From Papilionanthe hookeriana x Papilionanthe teres (taxonomy: Eukaryota > Streptophyta > Magnoliopsida > Asparagales > Orchidaceae), in the NCBI GenBank assembly GCA_022702705.1, contig CM040430.1, forward strand, positions 16,935,310 to 16,999,309: a DNA stretch of 64,000 nucleotides, in the 5' to 3' direction. The notes beneath the pieces are model-generated. The model saw only the letters and a list, made by a program, of their open reading frames with translations, made no database searches and had not been told where the DNA came from. How positions within the stretch are numbered: the stretch's first letter is position 1; each line of letters begins with the position of its first letter. Shown piece by piece: positions 34,800 through 46,125 of this stretch. Both the position numbers and the translations under genes were made by a program.

Positions 34800-35640
34800 A
34801 AATTATCTTAGTAGCACGATCGTAAAACTTATACATCTTTGATCATTTAGAGTAACCAACGAAATAACATCTTACAGTTTTAGAGTCTAATTTTATTTCA
34901 TTTTTCTTGAATGACCTTGCTTCAGTTGGACAACCCCGAGTATGAAAGTGCTTGAGACTAGGTCTCTTACTACTCTAAATTTTATATGGAGTTTTAATTG
35001 TTATCGTAGTTGGTACTATGCTAAGAATATAATTTGCAGTCTTTAGTGCTTCACCTCTAAGAAACTCAGGTAAGGTAGAATGACATATCATACTCCTTAT
35101 CATATTCTTAAGGGTCAAGATTTGTCTCTCAACCAACACTATTCATGTTATGTGAGCCTGACATGGTATATTGAGGGACTATTCCACATTCCTCCAAATA
35201 TTTAACAAATGGCCCAAGACGTTATTCACATAAATTGTCATATTTGCATATTATTTACCTCCACAATCAAATTTAACACCTTTAATTCTTTTGTTGAGTT
35301 GAAGCCATACCTCAATCCTATATGATTTGAACACGATTAATAATTGTGATTTTTCTTGTATTAGATACAGGCAAACATTTTGAGAAAAATCTTCTGTGAA
35401 TGATATAAAATATTGTTGACCATTCCATGAAATTATAAGAGATGATCCACAAATAACTGTGTGTATCAATTTTAAGATGTCTGAAGCTCTATTGCTACGT
35501 TTTCTTCTTTTATTAGTTTGTCTCCCTTTAATACATTCAACACAAGAATCAAAGTTGGTGTAGTCAAGAAAATCAAGAATTTCATCTAATAGAAGCATTT
35601 TCATTCTTTTCCTTGAAAATGATCTAACTTTTCATATCAT
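34800..35640 (-). pseudogene. copia integrase remnant (copy A)
   Basis: The frame at 35251-35604 reads CVECIKGRQTNKRRK, then ASDILKLIHTVICGS, NGQQYFISFTEDFSQ and LIQEKSQ: the end of the pre-integrase zinc module and the start of the DDE core. In the core the first catalytic aspartate reads V (HTVICG, usually HTDICG). The rest is broken. A second damaged copy lies in the duplicated segment at about 37140-37500. Confidence 0.8.
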
Positions 35641-36943
35641 AATATACCATAATTATCATTATTTAATTTTTATTTTATGCCACAAGTATTGACATGCAAG
35701 TCGTCACTATAAGGAGCAACTGTTTCGAGCAAGTGTAAATTATCTTATTGACATAAATAACAATACAAATAATACTTGAACTTAAAAAAATACTGAATTG
35801 ACTATTTCAAAATGAACAATTATATCCAGTTTTGTCCAAAGTAGAAATAAAAAATAAATATTGTCTAAATGGAATGCAACAAAAGTGTCTTTCAAATCTA
35901 AATAATAACCAAAACATAATAATAATCTAAAACTCCCTACAGCTTCAATTCAATCATTTTACCATCACTCGCATATATAAATCTTTCAGCATTAATTGGC
36001 TTTCTGTATCTCAGACAACCCTACATAGACACACTTATAAGAGTTTGATGCACGAATCAATCCTTTAAGTATGTTTTGACACTAAGGCTAGATAAGCTTC
36101 AAAACAACCCAAATCAAGAAGTGTACCTTTCTTTGTTGGCTAAGCATGATATTTGGTACAAGTTTTCTTTGTATGACCATACATACCACAAAAAAAGAAA
36201 AAACAACCAAGTACTTTAGTTTATTCTTTATTTTGTTTTTTTTGCATTGAACTTTTAATTGCTTCATTGTTTCTCTGTCTTTTTTCTTATTATCCTTAGA
36301 GGTGCTAGTGAAATGAGCATTTTCAATCTTTTCTTGTTCCAAATTTTTTGCTCTTACACATAATAAAAAAATTAGCTCATTGATAATCCATTTATTATTT
36401 GGGCAACTCTAACTAATATTGAATTGAGTGAATTGTGTAGAAAGAGAAATTAGAACTAGGTGCACTAGAAAATCCTCAAAAAATCTAAATCTAGTGTCTT
36501 TAGTTTTGAAGTAAGAATAGACATCCCCATCATGTACTCCCTTATATTGTCTTTATTTAATACCTCACTGAAATCAAGCTTGCTAAAAACATGCTTAATC
36601 CAGTCTTGTCATTCCTGGCAAAGCATTTCTCAATAGCCTCAAGGAAACATTTGGTTGTATCAACCTCATTAAGTACATTATCCCTAAATACTTTTGGAAT
36701 GTCTCACTTAATAATCATGAGACTCGTGCAATTTGAATAATCTCATTTCTCAAGTTTCTATTTAACCTCAATAGAACTTTGATTAGTAGTAGTTGAAAGT
36801 TCGATCCAGTGCTAGATCAAGGCAACAGAAAATGATTAACACATTATCTTTCCAATCATTAAAGTTAGTTACATTTAACATAAGAATGTAATTAATATTT
36901 GCAGTAACTTTACATAGAATAAAATCACATATTCACATAAAAC
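35085..36943. repeat. 1.86-kb tandem duplication inside copia, copy A
   Basis: Matches 36967-38829 nearly base for base (atatcatactccttatcata at the start, tcacatattcacataaaa at the end). Contains integrase start and gag end with a CCHC knuckle (CGMYGHTKKTC, minus, about 36150-36190). Confidence 0.9.
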
Positions 36944-36966
36944 TTGCTAAAAACTTGTATGATAGA

Positions 36967-38829
36967 TATCATACTTCTTATCATATTCTTAAGTGTCAGG
37001 ATTTGTCTCTCAACAACACTATTCATGTTATGTGATCCTGACATGCTATATTGAGGGACTATTCCACATTCCTCCAAATATTTGACAAATGGCCCAAGAC
37101 GTTATTCACATAAATTGTCATATTTGCATATTATTCACCGCCACGATCAAATTTAACACCTTTAATTCTTTTGTTGAGTTCAATCCTAATGATTTGAACA
37201 TGATTAATAATTGTAATTTTTCATGTATTAGATACAGACAAACATTTTGAGAGAAATCTTTTGTGAAGGATATAAAATATTATTAACCATTCCATAAAAT
37301 CATAGGAAATGATCCACAAATATCTGTGTGTAAGAATTCTAAGATGTCTGAAGCTCTATTGCTACATTTTCTTCATTTTTTAGTTTGTCTCCCTTTAATA
37401 CATTCAACATAAGTATCAAATTTCGTGCAGTCAAGAAAATCTAGAATTTCATCTAATACAAACATTTCCATTCTTTTCCTTGAAAATGATCTAACTTTTT
37501 ATACCATAATATAACATAATTATCATTATTTAATCTTCATTTTATGCCACAAGTATTGACATGCAAGGCGTCACTATAGAGGCAATTGTTTCGAGCAAGT
37601 ATAAATTATCTTATTGACATAAATAACAATACAAATAATACTTGAACTTAAAGAAATACTGAATTGACTATTTCAAAATGAAGAATTATATCCAGTTTTG
37701 TCCAAAGTAGAAATAAAAATTAAATATTGTCTAAATGGAATACAACAAAAGTGTCTTTCAAATCTAAATAATAACCAGTACATAATAATAAACTAAAACT
37801 CCCTACATCTTCAATTCAATCATTTTACCATCACCCACATATATAAATCTTTCAGCATTAATTGTCTTTCTGTAACTCAGACAACCCTACATAGACACAC
37901 TTATAAGAGTATGACGCCTGAATCAATCCATCAAGTATGTTTTGACACTAAGGCTACATAAGCTTTAGAACAAACCAAATCGAGAAGTGTACCTTTCTTT
38001 GTTGGCTAAGCATGATATTTGGTACAAGTTTTCTGTTTATGACCATACATACCACAAAAAAAAAAACAACCAAATATTTTAGTTTATTCTTTATTTTTTT
38101 TTCTTTTGTGCTGAACTTTTAATAGCTTCATTGTTCTTCTGTCTTTTTTCTTATTATCCTTGGAGGTGCTAGTGAAATGAGCATTTTCAATTTTTTCTCG
38201 TTCCAACTTTTTTGCTCTTACGCATAGTAAAAAAATTAGCTCATTGATAATCCATTTATTATTTGGGCAGCTCTAACTAACATTGAATTGAGTGAATTGT
38301 GTGGAAAGTGAAATTAGAACTAGGTGCACTAGAAAATCCTCAAAAATATCTAACTCTAATGTCTTTAGTATTGAAGAAAGGATAGACATCCTCATGATGT
38401 ACTTCTTATATATTTTTTTTTATTTAATACCTCATTGAAATCAAGCTTGCTAAAAACATGCTTGTTTCAGTCTTGTCATTCCTGGCAAAGCATTTCTCAG
38501 TAGTTTCAAGGAAACATTTGGTTCTATCAACCTCATTAAGTACATTATCCCTAAATACTTTTGGAATGTCTCACTTAATAATCATGAGACTCGTGCAATT
38601 TTAATAATCTCATTTCTCAAGTTTCTGTTTAACATCAATAGAACTTTGATTAGTAGTAGTTGAAAGTTTGATTCAGTGCTAGATCAAGGCAACATAAAAT
38701 GATTAACACATTACCTTACCAATCGTTAAAGTTAGTTACATTTAACATAAGAATGTAATTAATATTTGCAGATATCAAGGATATAGATGTAGTAACTTTA
38801 CACAAAATAAAATCACATATTCACATAAA
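36967..38829. repeat. 1.86-kb tandem duplication inside copia, copy B
   Basis: Second unit, 24 bp to the right of the first. It has an additional ~18 bp (atatcaaggatatagatg) near 38771 that copy A lacks. Scattered substitutions suggest the duplication is old. Confidence 0.9.
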
Positions 38830-39692
38830 AGTCCAAAAATAAATAAATACATAAAAAAGATTTATATTATGGTTAATCCCATTATAAGAATCATGTACAC
38901 AACATTAAGATCTAATATTTGGACATAAATATTTATTTATATGTGGTATTCATGGTGTATTGATCAAATATTAATAATAAATCATGTCAAATAATAAGTA
39001 AATCTTTGGATAATTTAATTATTTACATGTTTAAAAAGTGACTAATTGTGACATATTTATCCTTATAAGTATGAATTTAAATATTGTCAAATATTAATAT
39101 TCTTTTGGATCAATTAATATTTGCATAAATTATATTTACATAACTTTTTAAACATCTTAAATAAATTAATATCCACAAAAGAGACTGTTTTGATAGCTTA
39201 TTGCTTCAATTAATTAATTTATAATATTAAGAATCAAAATAACCATTATTTTACAGGAAGAAGAAAAATACTACAGTAATTATTATATTATTATAAACAA
39301 AATTGCAGCAAAATAGTGCAACAAATAATTATACCAGTCTAACTACACTATGATTCCATTAGAATTGTTACAAGACAGTTTCTTAAGTCTTGAATTCAAA
39401 TTTTGGGGTTAAAAAATCACAATCCAAAGGTTTATAAGAAAATATTGATCCCTAAAGATATACCTTAGTTTTTTTTCATAATATAGTAACAAAAAAGTCA
39501 CCATATTATTATGAAAGGTATAATTTTCTTGAATGCACACAACCAATAAATAAAATATCCTTGAAAACTTTATTCAAAAATAGCAATGACAAAATTAGAG
39601 TTCTTCACTAAAAATCTTATGTAAACCCAAGAAAACTAAACTTTAAAAAATAAAATCAATAAATTTGTTTTCCAATGATTTAACATGGAGTT
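38830..39692 (-). other. 5' leader and gag start of the copia element
   Basis: AT-rich internal sequence between the duplicated block and the PBS. It should hold the untranslated leader and the gag start, but no gag frame could be followed. Confidence 0.45.
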
Positions 39693-39705
39693 GGCTTTGA
39701 TACCA
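39693..39705 (-). other. copia primer-binding site (initiator Met tRNA)
   Basis: Read minus, TGGTATCAAAGCC differs at one base from the usual copia PBS TGGTATCAGAGCC, two bases from the LTR edge. Confidence 0.85.
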
Positions 39706-39707
39706 CT

Positions 39708-40207
39708 TGTTGTAAACTTGGGGAAATCGCAAACCAAAGATTCGATTCATGAAATACAGGATCTTTCTTCTCAAATCAACATGATATAAAAAAAGTGCAG
39801 AAGTATATATTGATACATGATTACTTGTAGTTATGAGTTGTTCTTCAAATCGATGTGTGTTACTTGAATATTTTCTATTAATGGGATTCTAAGCAAGAAA
39901 TCTCAATCTTTTTTTTTTTCAAAAGTGATGAGACACTTATACAAATGAAATGGGGACAATGATCCTTTAAGTTAACTACTCATGAGTAATTAATTCCTAC
40001 ACATTTGTACTTCCAATTTTGTCTATCATAAAAGTTGAAAATACAAATGTCTCTACACATTTTTTAGGCCATATTTTAAAATTTTAATACTCATAAGCCT
40101 ATGATTTATTAGATCATATTAATTAAGTTTAGCTTTAAGATATCAAAAATAACACATTTATTTATATATGTTAGCCCACATAAAATAATTTTTTATTTAT
40201 TATTTCA
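39708..40207 (-). repeat. 5' LTR of the copia element
   Basis: TGTTGTAAACTTG to ..TATTTCA, partner of 31980-32488. Confidence 0.85.
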
Positions 40208-41092
40208 ATAGTCAGAAGACCACTCTACTACCGTGAATTTTTTGAAACTCAACATAAATATTAGTCATTTCATAATAATTTGAAATGATAATTTATAATG
40301 AATTAATTTTGACTTATAGGTGTGTGTCTATATATATATACTAAATGCAAGGGAATATACATGCATAGCACACAAATCTAAAATATTTACACATTTAACA
40401 TCTAAATAATATATTTGTAACTATATACATATTATTTGAAACATTGATATTTATAAAACTAGCACAATCAAATATTTGAGAGTTTGATACAACTGATGTA
40501 TTTATATGCATCATGATTAAGGGTGCGTTTGGAGCAGATTATACTTATTCAGATAAATTGTTTATTTGAAAACATGGATCGTAGACCTATATTCCACATT
40601 TAATGTAAAAAATCAACTGCATTTTCAGATAAAATTTTTTGAACAATAACTTAATCGCTAACACTACGATATGAGTGTACAATATGCATAGTGATTTTAT
40701 CGTGAATTTTGATACTTCACTGAGAAGATGAAAGTGAATGATAGATTTATAAACGATATTTAATGTTTGTACCATTAAATTTAATTTTATTAAATTTTTA
40801 TGCTTTACGCATGGTGAGTAAAGATATTGGAAACGACAGGGAAGGGATTAAAAAACATTGAATACAGTCTTTAGCACTGAGTTCACTGCATTTGATAGTC
40901 ATAATTTCGGCATTCCATGCCACATGGCATCATTTTATATGATTTTAAACGTGGCATAATGTTTGAAATAAATTTGAGGGCCATTTCCATGCATACGCCA
41001 AAATTTAATTTATTTACTCATCTAACACTTAGATTTTAGTTTTTTTACATTTTTACCATCAAAGATTTTCATATCACTTAAGAATTACCACT
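40208..41092. other. intergenic DNA, no gene seen
   Basis: AT-rich. At 40522-40545 a gggtgcgtttggagcagatt sequence resembles ends of hAT-type MITEs (compare 54980-55010 on the other strand), but no second end was found. Confidence 0.4.
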
Positions 41093-41097
41093 ATTTT
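41093..41097. other. target-site duplication, left copy (ATTTT)
   Basis: ATTTT before the TGAAGCGTG start of the left LTR, repeated after the right LTR at 46121-46125. The AT-rich context makes the match less telling than usual. Confidence 0.65.
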
Positions 41098-41972
41098 TGA
41101 AGCGTGATGAACGTCTTAGCGTTATACGAGAATCCAGCACACACATAGATGAAAATGAGATAAGCGGTGACGACTCCATAAGTTTTTACGTGGAAAACCC
41201 GTTAAGGGAAAAACCACAGGAGCTGGTCCAGTTACAAAAATTCACTATTGATTGATGATTATAGAAGTCTCTTGTCCCACAAACAGGAAAGGGTAATTAT
41301 ATTCTTCAGATTATAACGTCGATTGACAGTGTTTAGTTGGTGGTGATTGGCGATGGTGGTTAGCGGTGGTCGACAACGATTGATGGAGGTCAACCAAGGT
41401 CGATCGTGGTTGACAACGGTAGTTGATGGTCGACGAAGGTAGGCGGTGGTCGACGGCGGTCGGCGGTGGTGCTAGTTGCAGTTTCTCCTCAAGGCATCAC
41501 ACTCTCCCTAGGCTTCACTCTCCTCTCATGTGAGGGTTGGGAGTCTATTTATAGTATTTTGGGTGCAATTAATGCAGTCATTTTCATCGCACGGTCCAGA
41601 GAGCTTCCCTTGATCAAACAACGTTGTGGGGTCTTTGACGGCCGTAATGATGTTGAAATTGAGTGATCTTGGGTTCATTGGATTCGTCTAATCGAGACGC
41701 TCGATTTGAATATAAGCTTGCTAGTGTCGGCATTTATTTGAACTTCCAAACTTGTCCATAAATCTTCTAAGAATGGATTAATGACTTGATCTAAGCTTGA
41801 TTTGGACTAGTTTTTATATCATTAGGTTCGTCTCTTCGAGCGAGTCAATTTGACTGTAGGTTTACTGAAATCGGAGGTCTAGATGAATTTTTATGAAGAT
41901 TGTAACATTTCTTGCTTATAATATTATCTCGAGATTCGTGCCGGATTACGAAGTTTTGTTGGTGGCATATCA
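41098..41972 (-). repeat. 3' LTR of LARD-like element
   Basis: Aligns with the right LTR from gcggtgacgactcca to the final GGCATATCA. Relative to its partner it lacks about 36 bp near its outer edge. At 41335-41470 it carries ggtcgac-ggcggt words in loose tandem array. Confidence 0.8.
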
Positions 41973-41990
41973 GTTGCCCCTTATTTTTTT
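41973..41990 (-). other. putative polypurine tract
   Basis: Read minus, AAAAAATAAGGGGCAAC abuts the 3' LTR start TGATAT. Confidence 0.55.
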
Positions 41991-42029
41991 AGCGAGATTA
42001 TTTTTGCCGTCCGAAATTATACAGATTTG

Positions 42030-42031
<2 letters not shown>

Positions 42032-42107
<76 letters not shown>
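42032..42107. repeat. (AT)n microsatellite
   Basis: About 38 AT units just inside the LARD-like element. Confidence 0.97.
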
Positions 42108-42111
<4 letters not shown>

Positions 42112-42324
42112 ACCTTTATTTGTTATGGCCCTTAGTTTTAATGGTTTCATAATTTTTTTAATTTGATTTAATAACCCTCTTAATTACATGCTTATATAAC
42201 TTAGACAAATAAACGTGGAAACTCCAAACTACGGAAAGTGAGGTGGATGGGAATCGATTTTTTTTATTAATTTAATAAATGATATTTAATGTCTAAAATC
42301 TTTTTGAGCCTGTAAATAGGCTCA

Positions 42325-42935
42325 AAGGAGGGGGTAGAGTCGCTATGGCACGTTGCGGCCGAGAGTCGCGGTGATGCAACGCAGCGACGGGTGGCGGTGA
42401 AGCGTCGCATTGTGGCGGTGCTTCACGGTGACGCATTGCGGTGGAGTGTCGCAGCGGTGCGTTATGACGGAGTGTTGCGGTGGGTCGTTGCAGCGGCGCG
42501 TCGCGGTGGTGCGTCGCAAAGGCGCAACGCAACGTGTTGTGGTGGCGCATCGCAACGAAGAGTTATGGCGGTGCGTCATGATGACGTGTCGCAGCGGTGC
42601 AACGCAGCAACGTGTTGTGGCGGCGAGTGGCGAGGGATCGTCGTAGCGGCAGGTTGTGGCGATGCACTGCGGTGACGTGTTGCCGTGGCGCATTGCAGCG
42701 GGGCATCACGACGAGGCAATGCATTGCGGTGATGCGGCAGAGTGTCGTAGCGACGCATTGCCACAGGGTGTCCCGGCGAGGCGACGGGTTGCAGTGCATA
42801 GTTGCGGTGTCGAGCTGCTACAAAGAATTGCAGTGTCGAGTTTCGTTGACGAGTTGCGTCACCGAGTTGTGATCCGGAGATGGGTGCCGAGGTGCAGTGA
42901 AGAGGAATGTCGTCCCCTTCATGCGTAGCAAGCAA
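42325..42935. repeat. CpG-rich short tandem repeat island
   Basis: About 600 bp built of degenerate ~15-bp words such as gcggtgcgtcgcagc, with far more G+C and CpG than the surroundings. Since the word length is a multiple of three, long open frames appear on both strands (Arg/His/Cys/Thr/Ala-rich, for example 42343-42693 and 42576-42935). They look like repeat by-products and not proteins. Confidence 0.8.
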
Positions 42936-43689
42936 GCAAGGGGATCTTATTTCTTATTACGAAGAAGAGGAAAACAGTCCTCATCCTGCGTAGCAAGTAC
43001 GCAACTTGCTCTTTTTTCTGCATTGATGACGCACATTCTGGAGGAGATTCACGTGTCACCATTACATGTTCTGAAGGTGATGAATAAATGTTGTAGTTTT
43101 TCCGCTGTGCTTTGAAAGAAAGATTTTCACTTTTATGTGGCAGCGATCTCTGGAGACCTTCTAATGATCATTGGAAGTACTAAAATTTTAGAGAGACAAT
43201 GCAGACTCTAATCGAAGATGAACTAATTTGTTTTAGCCCTTGTATATGTTGGTCTTTGAAACATTTTTAAACATCTGAAGTGATAATTGTAGATGATGAC
43301 AATGTAATTCTTTCTCTCTTCCATGGTTGTTGTTGCTTCTCAATCGTACCAAAATTCTACAATTAAAGTTAGCACATATTTTTTATAAAATTAAAAATCA
43401 TGCACTTTTTGTGATTCATGACTTCTGAAGTTTATCCTTCTCAGACTTATGTCATAAAGGAGCTTGAACCGGTATCTTCTGAGGCTCGAAGCCTTCTGAA
43501 GTCTTTGAGTGGAGAGTATGTCGATTACTTGCTCTCGTGGTGTCTTGCTAGTGAGGAACATGTCCACTACTAGCTTCTCACCAAGAATTGCTCTTTTGGT
43601 TTTTTATAGAAGTGTGGTTGAAAGAAGAATCCATTAAGAATGTAAGACCAGTTTTGAGTTGTATAACTGGAGATATTGGACATTATTAA

Positions 43690-44570
43690 CCAAGGATTTT
43701 TGACATATATGAGGCTGCATAATGAAGTTTTTGCTTGACAGCTGTAGCCTGTAATGGAAGATGTTGAAGGAAATCCACCAATGAATTATAACCTATTTAA
43801 GGTTGGATGTCGAAGCTTTTGCTTGACGACGGTAGCCTGTAATAGAGGAGGTTGAAGGGAATCCACCAAGGATTTTTGACCTATCCAAGATTGAATGTCA
43901 AAGCTTTTACTTGAAGACGGTAGCATGTAATGGAAGAGGTCGAAGGGAATCCACCAATGATTTTTGACCTATCCAAGGTTGTATGTCGAAGCTTTTACTT
44001 GACGACGGTAGCCTGTAATGGAAGAGATCGAAGGGAATCCACCAAGGATTTTTGACATATTCGAGGTTGTATGTCGAAGCTTTTGCTTGACGATGGTAGC
44101 TTATAATATATGAGGTTGAAGGGAATCCACCAAGGATTTTTGACCTATCTGAGGCTGAATGTCAAAGTTTTTGCTTGAAGATGGAAGCATTTAATGGAAG
44201 AGGTCGAAGGGAATCCACTAATGATTTTGGACCTATCCAAGGTTGTATGTCGAAGCTTTTGCTTGACGTCAGTAGCCTGTAATGGAAGAGTCGAAGGGAA
44301 TCCACCAAGGATTTTTGACCTATCTGAGGCTGTATGTTGAAGCTTTTTCGTGATGACGGTAGCTTGTAATGGAAGAGGTCGAAGGAAATTCACCAAAGAT
44401 TTTTGACCTATTCGAGGCTAAATGTCAAAGCTTTTGCTTGAAGACGGTAGTCTGTAATGGAAGAGGTCGAAGGGAATCCACCATTGATTTTTGACCTATC
44501 CAATGTTGTATGTCGAAGCTTTTGCTTGACGACAGTAGCCTGTAATGGAAGAGGTCGAATTGAGTCCCCT
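43690..44570. repeat. 88-bp minisatellite, about 10 units
   Basis: The marker aatccacca or a one-base variant recurs at 43772, 43860, 43948, 44036, 44124, 44212, 44299, 44387 and 44475, every 88 bp (once 87). Each unit also contains gatttttgacctat, gtcgaagcttttgcttga and a gtagcctgtaatggaagag variant. As 88 is not a multiple of three, the open frames crossing it are not conserved coding units. Confidence 0.95.
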
Positions 44571-45144
44571 TGGGATCGATTCTGCCTAGAATGAGGTGTC
44601 AGAGATGCTCCACTTTTCTCGAGACTATGTCGTAGATTGCAATGGATCGTATGTTTTCTTAAAAATATGATTGCAGACATACTCAAGAGTAATGTTTGGC
44701 AACTGGTCAGTTGTTGTTTTTGAATCTTTTGCCCCCCCCAAGTGGGGGTATTTTCCATGCGAACTTGTAAAAAAACACATGTATTGGGCCTTGAATCAAT
44801 CAGCTTCCCGATCTAGTTGAAGAGGAACTCCAGAACGATGAGGAGGCGCTGTGGAAGCGTTATTTGCAGTGAAGACTGTCCCCAGTCCATGAGCGATTCT
44901 TGTAGACTTCTAATATGAATGAAATATGGGATGACATCCTCACCACATTCGTGTCCAGGACGTTAACGTTAATGACCTTTTGAGACTGTGGTGAAGGTTG
45001 CCCCCCACATCGAATAATGCTTTAGAGATGATCTTCAAGATGTAAAAATGATTCCTTTGTCCGTTGGATGAAATACATCATTGGGAGAGGAAGTAAAGGC
45101 TCGATGTCTTAGAGTTGTAGACAATGTCGAACGGGACTTCTTTT
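44571..45144. other. leader region of the LARD-like element
   Basis: Non-coding; lies between the minisatellite and the PBS. No gag start was recognised. Confidence 0.5.
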
Positions 45145-45160
45145 CTTACAGACGACGCCA
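45145..45160 (-). other. primer-binding site of the LARD-like element
   Basis: Read minus, TGGCGTCGTCTGTAAG, three bases from the LTR edge; a worn form of the TGGCGCCGTCTGTGG PBS of plant gypsy elements. Confidence 0.65.
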
Positions 45161-45163
45161 ATC

Positions 45164-46120
45164 TGATGCGTGCTAGAAAATTAACGGCGGTAGGGTAACT
45201 GATTATCGTCTTAACATTGTATGAGAATTCAACACACACACAGATGAAAAAGAAATAAGCGGTGACGACTCCAGAAGTTTTTACGTGGAAAACCGTAAAG
45301 GGAAAAACCACGAGGACTGGCCCAGTTGCAAAAATCCACTATTGATTGATGATTACAGAAATATCATGTCCCACAAACGGGAAAGAGTAATTATATTCTT
45401 CAGATTACAACATCAATTTATAGTGTCTAGTTGGTGGTGATTGACGATGGTGGTTAGCGGTGGTCGACGACGGTTGACGGAGGTTAACCGAGGTCTGTGA
45501 TGGTCGATCACGGAGATCGACTGTGGTCGACGACGGTCGGTGATGGTCGACGGCGGTCGGCGGTGGTCAACGGAGGTCGGCTGTGGCCGATGGCGGTCGG
45601 CAGTGGTGCTACGCTGCAGCTTCTCCTCAAAGCTTCAGGCCCTCTTGAGGCTTCAGTCTCCCCTCATGTGAGGGTTGGGGGTATATCTATAGTATTTTGG
45701 GTGCAATTAATGCATCCATTTTAATCGAATGGTCCAGAGAGTTTCCCTTGATCAAACAACATTTAGGGGGTATTTGATGGCCTTAACGATGTTGGAATTG
45801 AGTAACCTTAGGCTCACTGGATTCGTCTAATCGAGACGCTCGATTTGAATTTAAGCTTGCTAGTGTCGGCATTTATTTGAACTTCCAAACGTGTCCGAAA
45901 ATTTCTAAGAATGGATTAATGGTTTGATCTGAGCTTGATTTGATTTGGATTGAACTAGTTTTTATATCATTAGGTTCTTCTCATCGAGCCGGTCAGTTTG
46001 ACTACAAGTTTGCTGAAGTTGGAGCTCTAGATGAATTTTTATAAAGATTTGAACATTTCGTGTTTATAATATTACCTCGAGATTTGTGCTGGATGATGAA
46101 ATTTTATTGTTGGCGTATCA
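45164..46120 (-). repeat. 5' LTR of LARD-like element
   Basis: TGATGCGTG to GGCGTATCA, 957 bp. Contains at 45425-45605 a longer version of the ggtcgac/ggtcggcggtggt tandem words than the left LTR. Confidence 0.8.
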
Positions 46121-46125
46121 ATTTT
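46121..46125. other. target-site duplication, right copy (ATTTT)
   Basis: Repeats 41093-41097 directly after the ATCA end of the right LTR. Confidence 0.65.

Larger units (their letters stand above)
31980..40207 (-). mobile_element. full-length Ty1/copia retrotransposon (dead)
   Basis: 8.2 kb on the minus strand with LTRs at 31980-32488 and 39708-40207. PBS TGGTATCAAAGCC (initiator-Met type) lies next to the right LTR, and the polypurine tract AAGTGGGAGATTAC next to the left one. Internal order read minus: gag with UBN2-like and CCHC parts, integrase, RT, RNase H. A 1.86-kb tandem duplication repeats the gag end and integrase start. Many stops and frameshifts. No matching target duplication was found (attaa on the left, atagt on the right), so one border may have changed. 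Confidence 0.9.
41098..46120 (-). mobile_element. non-autonomous LTR retrotransposon (LARD-like)
   Basis: Two LTRs (41098-41972 and 45164-46120; TGA..ATCA), a PBS-like TGGCGTCGTCTGTAAG next to the right LTR (compare TGGCGCCGTCTGTGG of many plant gypsy elements), a purine-rich tract next to the left LTR, and ATTTT on both sides. The interior of about 3.2 kb has no gag or pol trace; it consists of an AT microsatellite, a CpG-rich repeat island and an 88-bp minisatellite. Such coding-free elements depend on proteins of an autonomous relative, here probably a Ty3/gypsy element. Confidence 0.8.

Noticed and set aside
42293..42935. Overlapping frames up to 119 residues, rich in Arg, His and Cys
   Set aside because: Short-word repeat with period divisible by three; no start context or domain.
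44145..44758. Two minus-strand frames with a repeated LPLQAT segment
   Set aside because: They follow the 88-bp minisatellite, whose period is not a multiple of three, so the frame is not maintained.
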